Assembly (NCBI GenBank): GCA_030157785.1
Contig: JAOAUC010000055.1
Coordinates: 372,001 to 436,000 of the forward strand
Source: Zoogloea oleivorans
GTDB taxonomy: Bacteria; Pseudomonadota; Gammaproteobacteria; Burkholderiales; Rhodocyclaceae
DNA: 64,000 bases
Direction: 5' to 3'
Shown: one piece after another, positions 11,204-19,459 of the stretch
Position numbering within the stretch: position 1 is the first letter of the stretch
Layout: every line of letters starts with the position of its first letter
Program-made: the position numbers and the translations under genes
Notes under the pieces: generated by a model
Database searches by the model: none
What the model was told of the DNA's origin: nothing
What the model saw: the letters and a program-made list of their open reading frames with translations, nothing else

Positions 11204-12513
11204 GCAACAAGAAGAAGCACGTCCTCGTTCGCGGACAGATCCTCCACTACCTCGCCGACCCGGGCCCCGCCGACGATCCGGCGGCGTGGGAATACTTCGA
11301 CGACGGCGCCCTGTGGATCGTCGACGGCCACGTCCAGGCCGTCGGCCCGTGGACAGCCGTCACCGCCAAGCTGTCGCCGCAGATCCGCCAGGCCGCCAGC
11401 TTCCACGACCACCGCGGCAAACTGGTCCTGCCCGGCCTGGTGGACACCCACATCCACTACCCGCAGGCCGGCGTGATGGGCTCCTTCGGGCGGCAGCTGC
11501 TCGACTGGCTCAACGACTACACCTTCCCCGCCGAAGCCCGCTTTGCCGATTACAGCGAGGCCGAGAAGAGCGCCGCCTTCGTCGTCGACCGCCTGCTCGC
11601 CCACGGCACCACCACCGCCTCGGTGTTCGCCACCGTGCACGCCCATTCGGTGAACGCCTTTTTCAGCGCCGCCGAAGCCAAAGGCCTGCGCATGCTGTGC
11701 GGCAAGGTGCTGATGGACCGCAACTGTCCGGACGATCTGCGCGACAGCGCCGAATCCGGCCGCGCCGACAGCCAGGCCCTGATCGAACGCTGGCACGGCC
11801 GCGGCCGCCTCGGCTACAGCCTGACGCCACGCTTCGCACCCACCTCGACGCGGGAACAACTGCAGGCCACCGGTGAACTCTTCCAGGCCCGCCCCGACCT
11901 GCACCTGCAAACCCACCTCGCCGAAAACCCCGCCGAAATCGCCTGGGTGCAGGAACTCTTCCCCGAGCGCAGCAGCTACCTGGACGTCTACGCCCATTAC
12001 GGCCTCCTTGGCCCGCGCAGCATCTACGGCCACTGCATCCACCTGACGCCCGCCGAGCGCGCCGACATGGCCGCCGCCGGCGCCGCCGCGGCCTTCTGCC
12101 CGACCTCCAACCTTTTCCTCGGCAGCGGCTTTTTCGACTACGCCGCCAGCACCGCCGCCGGCCTGCGCGTCGGCCTCGCCACCGACGTGGGCGGCGGCAC
12201 CAGCTTCAGCCTGATCCGCACCCTGGGCCAGGCCTACGAAATCAGCCAGACCCACGCCACGCCGCTATCGCCGATGCGCGGCTGGTATCTGGCCACCCTC
12301 GGCGGCGCCCGCGCGCTCTACCTGGAAGAGCACATCGGCAACTTCCAGCCCGGCCGCGAAGCCGACTTCGTCGTCCTCGACTGGGCCGCCACGCCCGAAC
12401 TGGCGTGGCGCATGGAACGCACGCAAACACTGGCCGAAAGGCTCTTTGCGCTGATGATTCTTGGGGATGAACGCTGCGTGGTGGCCACGCATGTGATGGG
12501 GGAGCGGGTGTAA
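11200..12513 (+). CDS. guaD: Guanine deaminase
   Basis: 437 residues. GuaD hydrolyses guanine to xanthine and ammonia, feeding XdhAB. The metal-site motifs are VDTHIHYPQ, QTHLAENP, YGHCIHLT and LATDVGGGTSFS, all in expected order, and MLCGKVLMDRNCP is typical of GuaD. Start is GTG at 11200 within the previous stop, with GGAGG at 11191. It is the last gene of the purine run, followed by a toxin-antitoxin pair with its own control region. Confidence 0.93.
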   Translation: MSNKKKHVLVRGQILHYLADPGPADDPAAWEYFDDGALWIVDGHVQAVGPWTAVTAKLSPQIRQAASFHDHRGKLVLPGLVDTHIHYPQAGVMGSFGRQLLDWLNDYTFPAEARFADYSEAEKSAAFVVDRLLAHGTTTASVFATVHAHSVNAFFSAAEAKGLRMLCGKVLMDRNCPDDLRDSAESGRADSQALIERWHGRGRLGYSLTPRFAPTSTREQLQATGELFQARPDLHLQTHLAENPAEIAWVQELFPERSSYLDVYAHYGLLGPRSIYGHCIHLTPAERADMAAAGAAAAFCPTSNLFLGSGFFDYAASTAAGLRVGLATDVGGGTSFSLIRTLGQAYEISQTHATPLSPMRGWYLATLGGARALYLEEHIGNFQPGREADFVVLDWAATPELAWRMERTQTLAERLFALMILGDERCVVATHVMGERV

Positions 12514-12586
12514 TCAACGGCCATTGCAGTGGCCGGAGGAGGACATGCCCAAAAGCCCAGCGCCACGGTGTTTGATACACTATTCT

Positions 12587-12602
12587 TTAACGTATTCGTT
12601 AA
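12587..12602 (+). promoter_or_regulatory. Perfect palindrome, likely antitoxin operator
   Basis: TTAACG-TATT-CGTTAA is a perfect inverted repeat ending just before the AAGGAG ribosome binding site of the antitoxin gene. Its place between the purine operon and the toxin-antitoxin pair, and the autoregulation usual for these systems, suggest an operator. Binding itself is inferred. Confidence 0.6.
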
Positions 12603-12613
12603 GGAGTTTTGCC

Positions 12614-12889
12614 ATGAGCTTCACTGCCCAAGATGTTGTGCCGATCAGCGAGGCACGTGCTCGTCTGACCGAGCTGTCCGATGAAGTGGTGGCCGGGGCT
12701 GAAAAGCTGCTGACCAAGAACGGTGCGGCCTACGTTGCCATCGTCGACGCGAAAAAACTCGACTACTACCACGCCCTGGAAGCGGAACACGCCAGCCTGG
12801 TGCTGCTGGCGGAGGCTGAGACCGGCTTGCGGGAGGTACTGGCCGGGCATCGCATAGCAAACGCGGACCTCCTGAAAGCGCTGTCTTGA
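12614..12889 (+). CDS. Antitoxin, Phd/YefM-like
   Basis: 91 residues. The N-terminus DVVPISEARARLTELSDEVV matches the prevent-host-death antitoxin fold (DNA-binding and dimerisation), followed by KNGAAYVAIVDAKKLDYYHA, and a helical tail that would bind the toxin. Ribosome binding site AAGGAG at 12601. Its stop overlaps the toxin start by one base (TGATG), the classic coupling of antitoxin first, toxin second. Confidence 0.8.
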   Translation: MSFTAQDVVPISEARARLTELSDEVVAGAEKLLTKNGAAYVAIVDAKKLDYYHALEAEHASLVLLAEAETGLREVLAGHRIANADLLKALS

Positions 12890-13284
12890 TGGCCTTGCCG
12901 TCCAACGCCAAGGTCGAAGCCGCACCCAATTTCCTGGCTAATCTGGACGCGGCTCAGCACTTCTTTCAAACCCAGGATGCAGCCTCTGCAGCAGCGCGAT
13001 CAGCCAAGCTGAAAGCAGACCTCAGGGAAATGGTCACTGTGCTGGCGTGGTCTCCGGCCAGCGGTCGGCCCGCACGATTTCTGTCTGCAAAATCTGCACA
13101 GGCAAGGCTAAGAGCCAACGCTGTTCAGCAACTGGCAGAGCAAGCGGGTTTGCCTCATTTGCGCGAGTACGTTGTCAGCGATCACATCATTCTGTACGCA
13201 CACTCCGACACGGATGTTGTGTTGCTGGCTTTAAAGCACCAGCGGCAGTTGGTATACGCATCCGATCATTTCACCACCCCATAA
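12889..13284 (+). CDS. Toxin, RelE/ParE-like
   Basis: 131 residues, a little longer than usual for the family. The C-terminal half (LREYVVSDHIILYAHSDTDV, then LLALKHQRQLVYA) has the strand pattern of ParE/RelE toxins, which inhibit gyrase or cleave mRNA on ribosomes. An alternative TTG start one codon upstream is possible, but the ATG at 12889 overlapping the antitoxin stop is favoured. Which of the two activities applies cannot be judged from sequence. Confidence 0.72.
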   Translation: MALPSNAKVEAAPNFLANLDAAQHFFQTQDAASAAARSAKLKADLREMVTVLAWSPASGRPARFLSAKSAQARLRANAVQQLAEQAGLPHLREYVVSDHIILYAHSDTDVVLLALKHQRQLVYASDHFTTP

Positions 13285-13290
13285 ACCCCT

Positions 13291-13496
13291 TTCTTCATAT
13301 GAAGAACCCCAAACCTCACATCACAAAACCATTCCGCGACGCCACGGAGTGATTTCGGCACGCCGCCCGGGCTTTTTGTCACGTGACAAAATCATTCCGG
13401 GACGTGCCCCAAGCCGTGGGGCACGTCACCCAAAGGTTTTTCATATGAAATAAAGTTTTTGCCATATGAAAAAATCGTTTTTCCATATGGCAAAAA
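13291..13496. promoter_or_regulatory. Array of five phased palindromes upstream of the MFS exporter
   Basis: Five palindromes: TTCTTCATATGAAGAA (13291-13306), TTTTGTCACGTGACAAAA (13374-13391), TTTCATATGAAA (13439-13450), one around CATATG at 13463-13468 and one around CATATG at 13484-13489. The last two also form a larger inverted pair with arms TTTTTGCCATATG / CATATGGCAAAAA. Centres lie at 13298.5, 13382.5, 13444.5, 13465.5 and 13486.5, so spacings are 84, 62, 21 and 21 bp, close to whole helical turns. This suggests cooperative binding by a dimeric regulator; no regulator gene sits beside it. Confidence 0.6.
13401..13427 (+). terminator. Possible terminator hairpin after the toxin gene
   Basis: GACGTGCCCC pairs perfectly with GGGGCACGTC across a 7-base loop; the stem is followed at about 10 bases by GGTTTTT. 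The gap before the T-run weakens the case, and it may instead belong to the palindrome array around it. Confidence 0.35.
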
Positions 13497-13517
13497 GACT
13501 GAAACCCGACCCGCCCC

Positions 13518-14750
13518 ATGCCGCCCTTCCTCCGTGCCCTCAATTCCCGCAACTACCGCATCTACTTTGCCGGCCAGCTGATTTCCCTCGCCGGCACCTG
13601 GATGCAGCAGATCGCCATGGTGTGGCTGGCCTACCGACTGTCGGGCTCGGCCTTTGTGCTGGGCATGGTGGGCTTTGCCAGCCAGATCCCGATCCTCGTC
13701 TTCGGGGCCCTCGGCGGGGTGGTGACCGACCGTTTCGACAAGCGCCGCCTGCTCATGGCCACCCAGGCCCTGTCGATGGTGCAGGCGGTGGTGCTGGCGG
13801 CACTGGCGTGGTTCGACGCGGCCACGCCGGCGCACCTGATCGCCATGGCCTTCAGCCTGGGCATCATCAATGCCCTCGATGTGCCGACCCGCCAGGCCAT
13901 TGCGGTGCAACTGGTGGATGACAAGGCCGACCTGCCCAACGCCATCGCGCTGAACTCCTTCCTGATGAACATGGCCCGCTTCGTCGGCCCGACGCTGGCC
14001 GGTTTCGTGGTGGCGCTGGTGGGCGAGGCGGTGTGCTTCCTGCTCAATGCCGCCTCCTACCTGGCCGTGTTGCTGGCCCTGCTGGCCATCCGCCTGCCCG
14101 CCGGCGGCGCGCGCAAGCCCTCCGCCCCGCCGCTGCAGGCCCTCAAGGAGGGGCTGGCCTATACCGTCGCCCATCAGGGCATCCGCTCATCGCTGATCCT
14201 TGTTGCGATGACGAGCTTTCTCGCCGCGCCCTATGTGGTGCTGATGCCGCTCTTTGCGAAGGAAATCTTTGGCGGCGATGCGCGCCTGTTCGGTTTGCTG
14301 GTGGGCTGCTCCGGGGCCGGCTCGCTGCTGGGCAGCGTGTATCTGGCCACCCGCAAGGACACTGTCGGGCTGGCCGCCATGGTGTCGCTGGCGGCGCCGA
14401 CGGTGGGCCTGGCGGTGGCCCTGTTCGCCCTGTCGCCCAGCCTGTGGATGGCCATGCCGGTGCTGTTCGGGCTGGGCCTGTTCATCATCATCACCGTGGC
14501 CGGCAGCAACACCCTGATCCAGACCCAGGTGGACAACGACTTTCGCGGCCGGGTAATGGCGCTGTTTACCATGGCCTTTCTGGGCGTGGCGCCGCTGGGC
14601 AGCTTTGCGGTCGGCAGCCTCGCCCACGCCTTCGGGGTGCGGCCGACGCTGGTGGCCTGCGGGGTGCTCACCGTGACCGCCGGGCTGGCCTACCGGCGCA
14701 GCCTGCGGCGGCCGGATAACATCCGGCAGAGCCCGACGCAATCCGGGTAA
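13518..14750 (+). CDS. MFS transporter, EntS/DHA3-like exporter
   Basis: 410 residues with about 11-12 hydrophobic segments. The start FLRALNSRNYRIYFAGQLIS and WMQQIAMVWLAYRL, then GVVTDRFDKRRLLMATQ (loop 2-3 motif of major facilitator proteins) and LNSFLMNMARFVGPTLAG, are typical of the MFS_3/EntS-like exporters that move siderophores or drugs out of the cell. The substrate is unknown. It stands alone behind the palindrome array, which is probably its control region. Confidence 0.85.
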   Translation: MPPFLRALNSRNYRIYFAGQLISLAGTWMQQIAMVWLAYRLSGSAFVLGMVGFASQIPILVFGALGGVVTDRFDKRRLLMATQALSMVQAVVLAALAWFDAATPAHLIAMAFSLGIINALDVPTRQAIAVQLVDDKADLPNAIALNSFLMNMARFVGPTLAGFVVALVGEAVCFLLNAASYLAVLLALLAIRLPAGGARKPSAPPLQALKEGLAYTVAHQGIRSSLILVAMTSFLAAPYVVLMPLFAKEIFGGDARLFGLLVGCSGAGSLLGSVYLATRKDTVGLAAMVSLAAPTVGLAVALFALSPSLWMAMPVLFGLGLFIIITVAGSNTLIQTQVDNDFRGRVMALFTMAFLGVAPLGSFAVGSLAHAFGVRPTLVACGVLTVTAGLAYRRSLRRPDNIRQSPTQSG

Positions 14751-14821
14751 AGGCGATCTTGCATCAACTCCCCGGGCTCACTTATGTTGTGAGCACTACA
14801 ACAATAAATCGAGGGAGCCCC

Positions 14822-16198
14822 ATGCAAACCATGTCCCGTCTGGCCCAGGAAACCTGGCAGACCCTGGCAGACACCTCCTCTGCGCCAGTCCGCAGCGCGG
14901 TCACGGAGATCATCGAACGCGACAAGCGTGAGCTGGCCGGTGCCTTCTACCGCCACATGCTCGCCGACCCCGGCGCGGCCCCCTTCCTGTCGGTCTTCGC
15001 GGTCGAAGAAAAACTCAAGCCCGGCCTGCAGCGCTGGATGGAAGTGCTCTTTTGCCACTGCAGCGTGGACGAGCTGGCCGCAGCCCTAGCCCTGCAGAAG
15101 CATGTGGGCGAAGTCCATGCCCGCGCCCAGATTCCGGTCAACCTGGTGGCCCGCGGCCTGCGCCTGCTCAAGCACGAGATCAACACCCGCCTGCTCGAAA
15201 CCGACCTGAGCCGCGAAGACCTGATCCACGCGGTGCTTTACGTGGACCGCCTGACCGACGTGGCCTTTGAGGAAATGAGCGCGGCCTTCATCGTATCGTC
15301 CGAGCGCAGCGCCCGCACCGACGAGGCCTACAAGATGTTCGAGGCCGGGCGCAACCTGCCCCTCGAGCGCGAGAAACAATCGGTGGCGGTGCTCGAGTGG
15401 GAGGCCCGCTTCTACCGCATGCTGGCCGCCGGAACGCCCTTCGACGAAATTCCCACGCTGCAGGATTCCGAGTTCGGCCTGTGGCTGCACCACAAGGCGC
15501 CGCTGCTTTTCGAGGACACCCGCGAACTGCCGCTGATCGAGGAATGCGTGGACCGCGTCGACCAGTCCCTCTTTCCCCAGCTGGTCTTCGGCCGCGACAA
15601 GGATCTGCAGTCCGAATCCAACCGCGCGCTGGCCAAGGCCGTGCTGGTGGAGGTGGATGAAATCAAGTTCCTGCTGCGCACCATGTTCGACCGCCTGGTG
15701 GACCTCGAAGTGGGCCGCGACGTGCTGACCCACCTGTTCAACCGGCGCTTCCTGCCTTCCATCCTGAAGCGCGAAATCAGCCTGGTGCGGCGCAACGGCG
15801 ACGGCTTCTGCCTGCTGATGCTCGACATCGATCACTTCAAGCGGGTGAACGACGAATACGGCCACGACGCCGGCGACCGGGTGTTGCAACAGGTGGCCGC
15901 GCAGATCGTCAGCCAGGTGCGGGCCGGTGACTTTGTCTTCCGCTACGGCGGCGAGGAGTTCCTGGCGGTGCTGGCCGAAATCGACGAGGCGCGGGCGCTG
16001 CTGGTGGCCGAGAAGATCCGCCAGCGCATCGCGAACCTGGAGGTCAGCCTGGCCGGCGGGCGGACAATCCGCGTCACCATCAGCATAGGCCTGGCCACCA
16101 ACGACGGCCACCCGGATTACCAGCGCCTCATCGAACGCGCCGACCAGGCCCTGTATGCCGCCAAGAACGCAGGCCGCAACCGCATCGCCCAGGCCTGA
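14822..16198 (+). CDS. Diguanylate cyclase with DosC-like globin sensor
   Basis: 458 residues. The N-terminal ~150 residues (with FYRHMLADPGAAPFL and LQKHVGEVHARAQIP) match the globin-like sensor of DosC/YddV, where the histidine of the KHVGEVHAR stretch would ligate heme. A middle linker follows, then a GGEEF domain with DIDHFKRVNDEYGHDAGDRV, catalytic RYGGEEF and an inhibitory RAGD site five residues before it. It should make cyclic di-GMP in response to oxygen or another gas. GAGGGAG at 14811 is its ribosome binding site. TGTTGT/ACAACA arms near 14784-14802 could be a control site. Confidence 0.85.
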   Translation: MQTMSRLAQETWQTLADTSSAPVRSAVTEIIERDKRELAGAFYRHMLADPGAAPFLSVFAVEEKLKPGLQRWMEVLFCHCSVDELAAALALQKHVGEVHARAQIPVNLVARGLRLLKHEINTRLLETDLSREDLIHAVLYVDRLTDVAFEEMSAAFIVSSERSARTDEAYKMFEAGRNLPLEREKQSVAVLEWEARFYRMLAAGTPFDEIPTLQDSEFGLWLHHKAPLLFEDTRELPLIEECVDRVDQSLFPQLVFGRDKDLQSESNRALAKAVLVEVDEIKFLLRTMFDRLVDLEVGRDVLTHLFNRRFLPSILKREISLVRRNGDGFCLLMLDIDHFKRVNDEYGHDAGDRVLQQVAAQIVSQVRAGDFVFRYGGEEFLAVLAEIDEARALLVAEKIRQRIANLEVSLAGGRTIRVTISIGLATNDGHPDYQRLIERADQALYAAKNAGRNRIAQA

Positions 16199-16252
16199 TC
16201 CCCGCTATCATTCGCGCCCCTACCCGCAGGCCGCCGGCCCGGAAACGACCCC

Positions 16253-18190
16253 ATGACTGAAACCACCGGCGCCGCCGCACCCAAGCACCCGCCCCGCGTG
16301 CTGTCGATCATCCCGCCGATGACGCAGCTCAACACGCCTTACCCGTCCACGGCCTACCTCACCGGCTTCCTGCGCGAGCGGGGCGTCGATGCGGTGCAGG
16401 CCGACCTGGCGCTGGCGCTGGTCCTCGAACTGTTCTCGCCCACGGGCCTGGACGCCATCCGCCAGCGCATCCAGGCCATCCCGGCCCGCCAGCGCACGCC
16501 GGCGGTGGCGGCTTTTGATGGGCAGTTCGCGCGTTACCAGGCCACCATCGGCCCGGCCATCGCCTTTTTGCAGGGGCGTGACCCGACCATCGCCCACCGC
16601 ATCGCCAGCCGCGCCTTCCTGCCCGAAGGGGCGCGCTTTGCATCGCTGGACGTGTACATCGACCCGGACGGCGGCGACCCGCTGGCCTGGGCCTTCGGCG
16701 CACTGGGCGTGCAGGACAAGGCCCGCCACCTGGCCACGCTGTATCTCAACGACCTCGCCGACGTGCTCCGCGAGGCCGTCGATGCGCGCTTTGAATTCGT
16801 CCGCTACGCCGAATCGCTGGCCATGGCCCAGCCCACCTTCGCCCCGCTGGCCAAGGCCCTGGCCGGCCCGCCAACGCTGGTGGACGACACCCTCAAGGCC
16901 CTCACGCTGGCCACCCTCGAAGCGCACAAACCGCAGGTGGTGCTGCTGTCGGTGCCCTTCCCCGGCTCGGTGTATGCGGCCTTCCGCATCGCCCAGGCGA
17001 TCAAGGCTTTTGATCCGTCCATCGTCATCGTGCTGGGCGGCGGTTTTGTGAATACCGAACTGCGCGAACTCACCGAGCCGCGCGTCTTCGACTACTTCGA
17101 CTACCTCACCCTCGACGACGGCGAGCGCCCGCTGCTGGCGCTCCTCGAGCACCTCGACGGCAAGCGCGGCCGCTCGCGGCTGGTGCGCACCTACGTGCGC
17201 GAGGGCGACGCAACAACCGGCCAAGTCCGCTACATCAACCTCGTCGAACCCGACGTGCCCTTCGCCGAAGTCGGCACGCCCACCTGGGACGGCCTGCCGC
17301 TGGATCGCTACCTGTCGATCCTCGACATGCTCAACCCCATGCACCGGCTGTGGTCCGACGGGCGCTGGAACAAGCTCACCGTGGCCCACGGCTGCTACTG
17401 GAAAAAGTGCACCTTCTGCGACGTCAGCCTCGACTACATCGGCCGCTACGACGGCATCGGCGCCGGGCTGCTGGTCGATCGCATCGAAGCCGTGGTCGAC
17501 GAAACCGGCCAGACCGGCTTTCACTTCGTCGATGAAGCCGCGCCACCCAAGGCCCTCAAGGCCATGGCCGACGAACTGGCGCGCCGCAACCGCTCGATTT
17601 CGTGGTGGGGCAACATCCGCTTCGAAAAATCCTTCACCCCCGAGCTGTGCCAGCAGCTCGCCGACAGTGGCTGCATCGCCATTTCCGGCGGGCTTGAAGT
17701 GGCCTCGGACCGCCTGCTCCAGCTGATGAAAAAAGGCGTCTCGGTCGATCAGGTGGCCCGCGTCACCAAGGGCTTCTCGGACGCCGGCATCCTCGTGCAT
17801 GCCTACCTGATGTACGGCTTTCCCACCCAAACCGTGCAGGACACCGTCGACGCGCTGGAATACGTGCGCCAGCTCTTCGACGCCGGCTGCATCCAGTCCG
17901 GCTTCTTCCACCGCTTCGTGTGCACCGTGCATTCGCCGGTCGGGCAAAACCCGGACGAATTCGGCGTGACGCTCAAGCCGCTGCCGCCGATCAGCTTCGC
18001 CAAGAACGACGTCGGCTTCATCGACCCCACCGGCGTCGATCACGACGCCCTCGGCGTGGCGCTCAACAAGGCCCTCTACAACTACATGCACGGCATCGGC
18101 CTGGATGAGGACGTACGGAGCTGGTTCGGCACCAAGGTGCCGAAGACCCGGGTGCCGCGCAATTTCATTGCCCGGGCGCTGGGCGACTGA
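16253..18190 (+). CDS. B12-binding-type radical SAM protein
   Basis: 645 residues. The N-terminal half has a B12-binding-like Rossmann fold (VVLLSVPFPGSVYAAF, IVIVLGGGFVNTELREL) but no DxHxxG, so cobalamin would not be held by histidine. The iron-sulfur ligands lie in HGCYWKKCTFCDVS: C381, C386, C389, spaced CX4CX2C rather than CX3CX2C. The rest (HFVDEAAPPKALK, WWGNIRFEK, AISGGLEVASDRLL) is a typical radical SAM barrel. No precursor peptide or pathway neighbours identify the substrate. The final codons and stop lie inside a half REP repeat. Confidence 0.8.
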   Translation: MTETTGAAAPKHPPRVLSIIPPMTQLNTPYPSTAYLTGFLRERGVDAVQADLALALVLELFSPTGLDAIRQRIQAIPARQRTPAVAAFDGQFARYQATIGPAIAFLQGRDPTIAHRIASRAFLPEGARFASLDVYIDPDGGDPLAWAFGALGVQDKARHLATLYLNDLADVLREAVDARFEFVRYAESLAMAQPTFAPLAKALAGPPTLVDDTLKALTLATLEAHKPQVVLLSVPFPGSVYAAFRIAQAIKAFDPSIVIVLGGGFVNTELRELTEPRVFDYFDYLTLDDGERPLLALLEHLDGKRGRSRLVRTYVREGDATTGQVRYINLVEPDVPFAEVGTPTWDGLPLDRYLSILDMLNPMHRLWSDGRWNKLTVAHGCYWKKCTFCDVSLDYIGRYDGIGAGLLVDRIEAVVDETGQTGFHFVDEAAPPKALKAMADELARRNRSISWWGNIRFEKSFTPELCQQLADSGCIAISGGLEVASDRLLQLMKKGVSVDQVARVTKGFSDAGILVHAYLMYGFPTQTVQDTVDALEYVRQLFDAGCIQSGFFHRFVCTVHSPVGQNPDEFGVTLKPLPPISFAKNDVGFIDPTGVDHDALGVALNKALYNYMHGIGLDEDVRSWFGTKVPKTRVPRNFIARALGD

Positions 18191-18203
18191 AGTCGCCCCT
18201 ACA
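18181..18203. repeat. Single GTAG-type REP unit overlapping a stop codon
   Basis: GGGCGACTGAAGTCGCCCCT followed by ACA is the right arm of the REP doublets seen elsewhere. The radical SAM gene ends inside it: its last sense codons and TGA at 18188-18190 are REP sequence, so the repeat has supplied the C-terminus. Confidence 0.8.
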
Positions 18204-18232
18204 ATGCCCCGCTTTTTCCGGACACTGACGCC

Positions 18233-18544
18233 ATGAAACTCACCCAGTTGCCCATCGGCGCCCGCTTCGAATACGAAGGCCAGATCTTCACCAAGACCGG
18301 CCCGATGACCGCCGCCGGCGAAACCGGCGGCCAGCGCATGATTCCCCGCTACGCGGTGCTCAAGCCGGTGGACGGCTACACGCCGCCAGCGGAGCCGGAA
18401 AGCACACGCGTGGTGGATGAGAAAAGGGTTCTTGAGGCCTTCGAGGCCTATCACGCCATCGCGCTGCGGCTGACTGAGGGGCTGGGGAAAGCCGAGCTGG
18501 AACACGCGCGGCGGACGTTTCTGGCGGGGCTGGGCCGGCAATGA
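18233..18544 (+). CDS. Small conserved-looking hypothetical protein
   Basis: 103 residues, not recognised. The N-terminal part (LPIGARFEYEGQIFTKTGPM, then RMIPRYAVLKPVDG) is beta-rich with a spaced central linker; the C-terminal 45 residues look helical (ALRLTEGLGKAELEHARRTF). No signal peptide or membrane segment. Codon use is like its neighbours. It follows the radical SAM gene by 42 bp and ends at a terminator-like hairpin. Confidence 0.6.
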   Translation: MKLTQLPIGARFEYEGQIFTKTGPMTAAGETGGQRMIPRYAVLKPVDGYTPPAEPESTRVVDEKRVLEAFEAYHAIALRLTEGLGKAELEHARRTFLAGLGRQ

Positions 18545-18576
18545 AGGCCGGAACCCTTGATTTCCTGCCGGCTTTT
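18544..18576 (+). terminator. Rho-independent terminator-like hairpin
   Basis: AAGGCCGG pairs with CCGGCTTT across a 16-base loop, ending in TTTT, directly after the stop at 18544. The same left half and loop start (AAGGCCGGAACCCT) recur at 19397. Confidence 0.55.
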
Positions 18577-18607
18577 ACCAGGCGGATTTCATGACGCTCT
18601 CCAGCGC

Positions 18608-19039
18608 TCAGGCCACCATCTTGGCGGCAGGCCGCACAACGAACACCTCCATTGGCACATGAAAACGTTCAGCCAGCGCAGTCACCTGCCGAAGGTTCAG
18701 TGCCCGCTTGCCGGCGAGCACCTCGGACACGACTGACTGCGGCCCCAGCTCCGGCAGTTCGGCCTGCTTGATGCCGTGATCGGCCATCAGCTCGCGCAAC
18801 AGTTCGTGCGGTGGCAGCTCGGGCCACGGATGCACCCGCGCCTCATACTCGCGGATGCGGTCGGCCACGATCGACACCAGCCCGAAGATCGGGTGGGCGT
18901 CGTCGGCGCCAAAGCGCTCGAAGACTTCGTCTACAAAGGCCAGCAGTTCGGCGTAGTGTGCCTCGTCGCGGACGGGCGTCGAGAGCCCCAGCGCGGCATC
19001 CACGGCCACCCAGGGGGTGAGGATGTCAGTCACGCTCAT
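18608..19039 (-). CDS. higA: HigA-type antitoxin (XRE helix-turn-helix)
   Basis: 143 residues. The C-terminal half is an XRE-type DNA-binding domain (MADHGIKQAELPELGPQSV, VVSEVLAGKRALNLRQVTAL), and the N-terminal helical half would contact the toxin. HigA neutralises HigB and represses the operon. The order toxin first, antitoxin second is typical of higBA, and the start overlaps the toxin gene's end by 4 bp (ATGA). Confidence 0.85.
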   Translation of the reverse strand: MSVTDILTPWVAVDAALGLSTPVRDEAHYAELLAFVDEVFERFGADDAHPIFGLVSIVADRIREYEARVHPWPELPPHELLRELMADHGIKQAELPELGPQSVVSEVLAGKRALNLRQVTALAERFHVPMEVFVVRPAAKMVA

Positions 19040-19320
19040 TTCCAGTCTCCCTTGTCGTAATCAGTGTGTGTCAGCACGGCCTTTACCCACAGCAGCTGCG
19101 GGCCAAACGCAATGGCCGCAATCAGCCGGTACTTGTTGCCGGCGATATTGAACACAAAACGCTCCCCGACCTTGTCGACGCCGCGAAATGTCGCCCTCAG
19201 CGCCGCGAAGTTGTCGTAGCGCCCCTTCTCGATCAGTTGCCGGAACGCCTGGAGCGGCCCTTCGGCGTCAAGGTGGGTGGCCGAGAAGTCGCGCAGCGCC
19301 TTGTTCGAAATCAGCTTCAT
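19036..19320 (-). CDS. higB: HigB-type toxin (mRNA interferase)
   Basis: 94 residues. NKALRDFSATHLDAEGPLQA, the NKYRLIAAIAFGPQLLWVKA strand pair and the C-terminal TDYDKGDW are hallmarks of HigB toxins that cut ribosome-bound mRNA. Its promoter region carries the nested inverted repeats at 19331-19364. Confidence 0.88.
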   Translation of the reverse strand: MKLISNKALRDFSATHLDAEGPLQAFRQLIEKGRYDNFAALRATFRGVDKVGERFVFNIAGNKYRLIAAIAFGPQLLWVKAVLTHTDYDKGDWK

Positions 19321-19330
19321 GTTTTCACTG

Positions 19331-19364
19331 TATCGCGCATTGCTATGAATAGCAAACTGCGATA
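19331..19364 (-). promoter_or_regulatory. Nested inverted repeats, likely higBA operator
   Basis: TTGCTAT-GA-ATAGCAA (19340-19355) is a perfect palindrome, enclosed by TATCGC (19331) and GCGATA (19359). It lies 11 bp upstream of the higB start, where HigA would be expected to bind and repress. Confidence 0.6.
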
Positions 19365-19392
19365 ATCAATCCAGCCGGAACCCTGCAGACGC

Positions 19393-19433
19393 AAAAAAGG
19401 CCGGAACCCTGATTTCTCTGGGCTTGCCGGCCT
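19393..19433 (-). terminator. Terminator downstream of tRNA-Leu
   Basis: Read on the minus strand, AGGCCGG pairs with CCGGCCT across a 22-base loop and is followed by a run of six T. It lies 26 bp after the 3' end of tRNA-Leu and before the higBA promoter. Confidence 0.65.
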
Positions 19434-19459
19434 GCTTTGGACTGCTTTGATTCTGTTCG

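Noticed and set aside
18233-18544. Precursor peptide for the radical SAM protein
   Set aside because: At 103 residues with a folded-looking N-terminal part and no leader-core pattern, it does not look like a peptide substrate.
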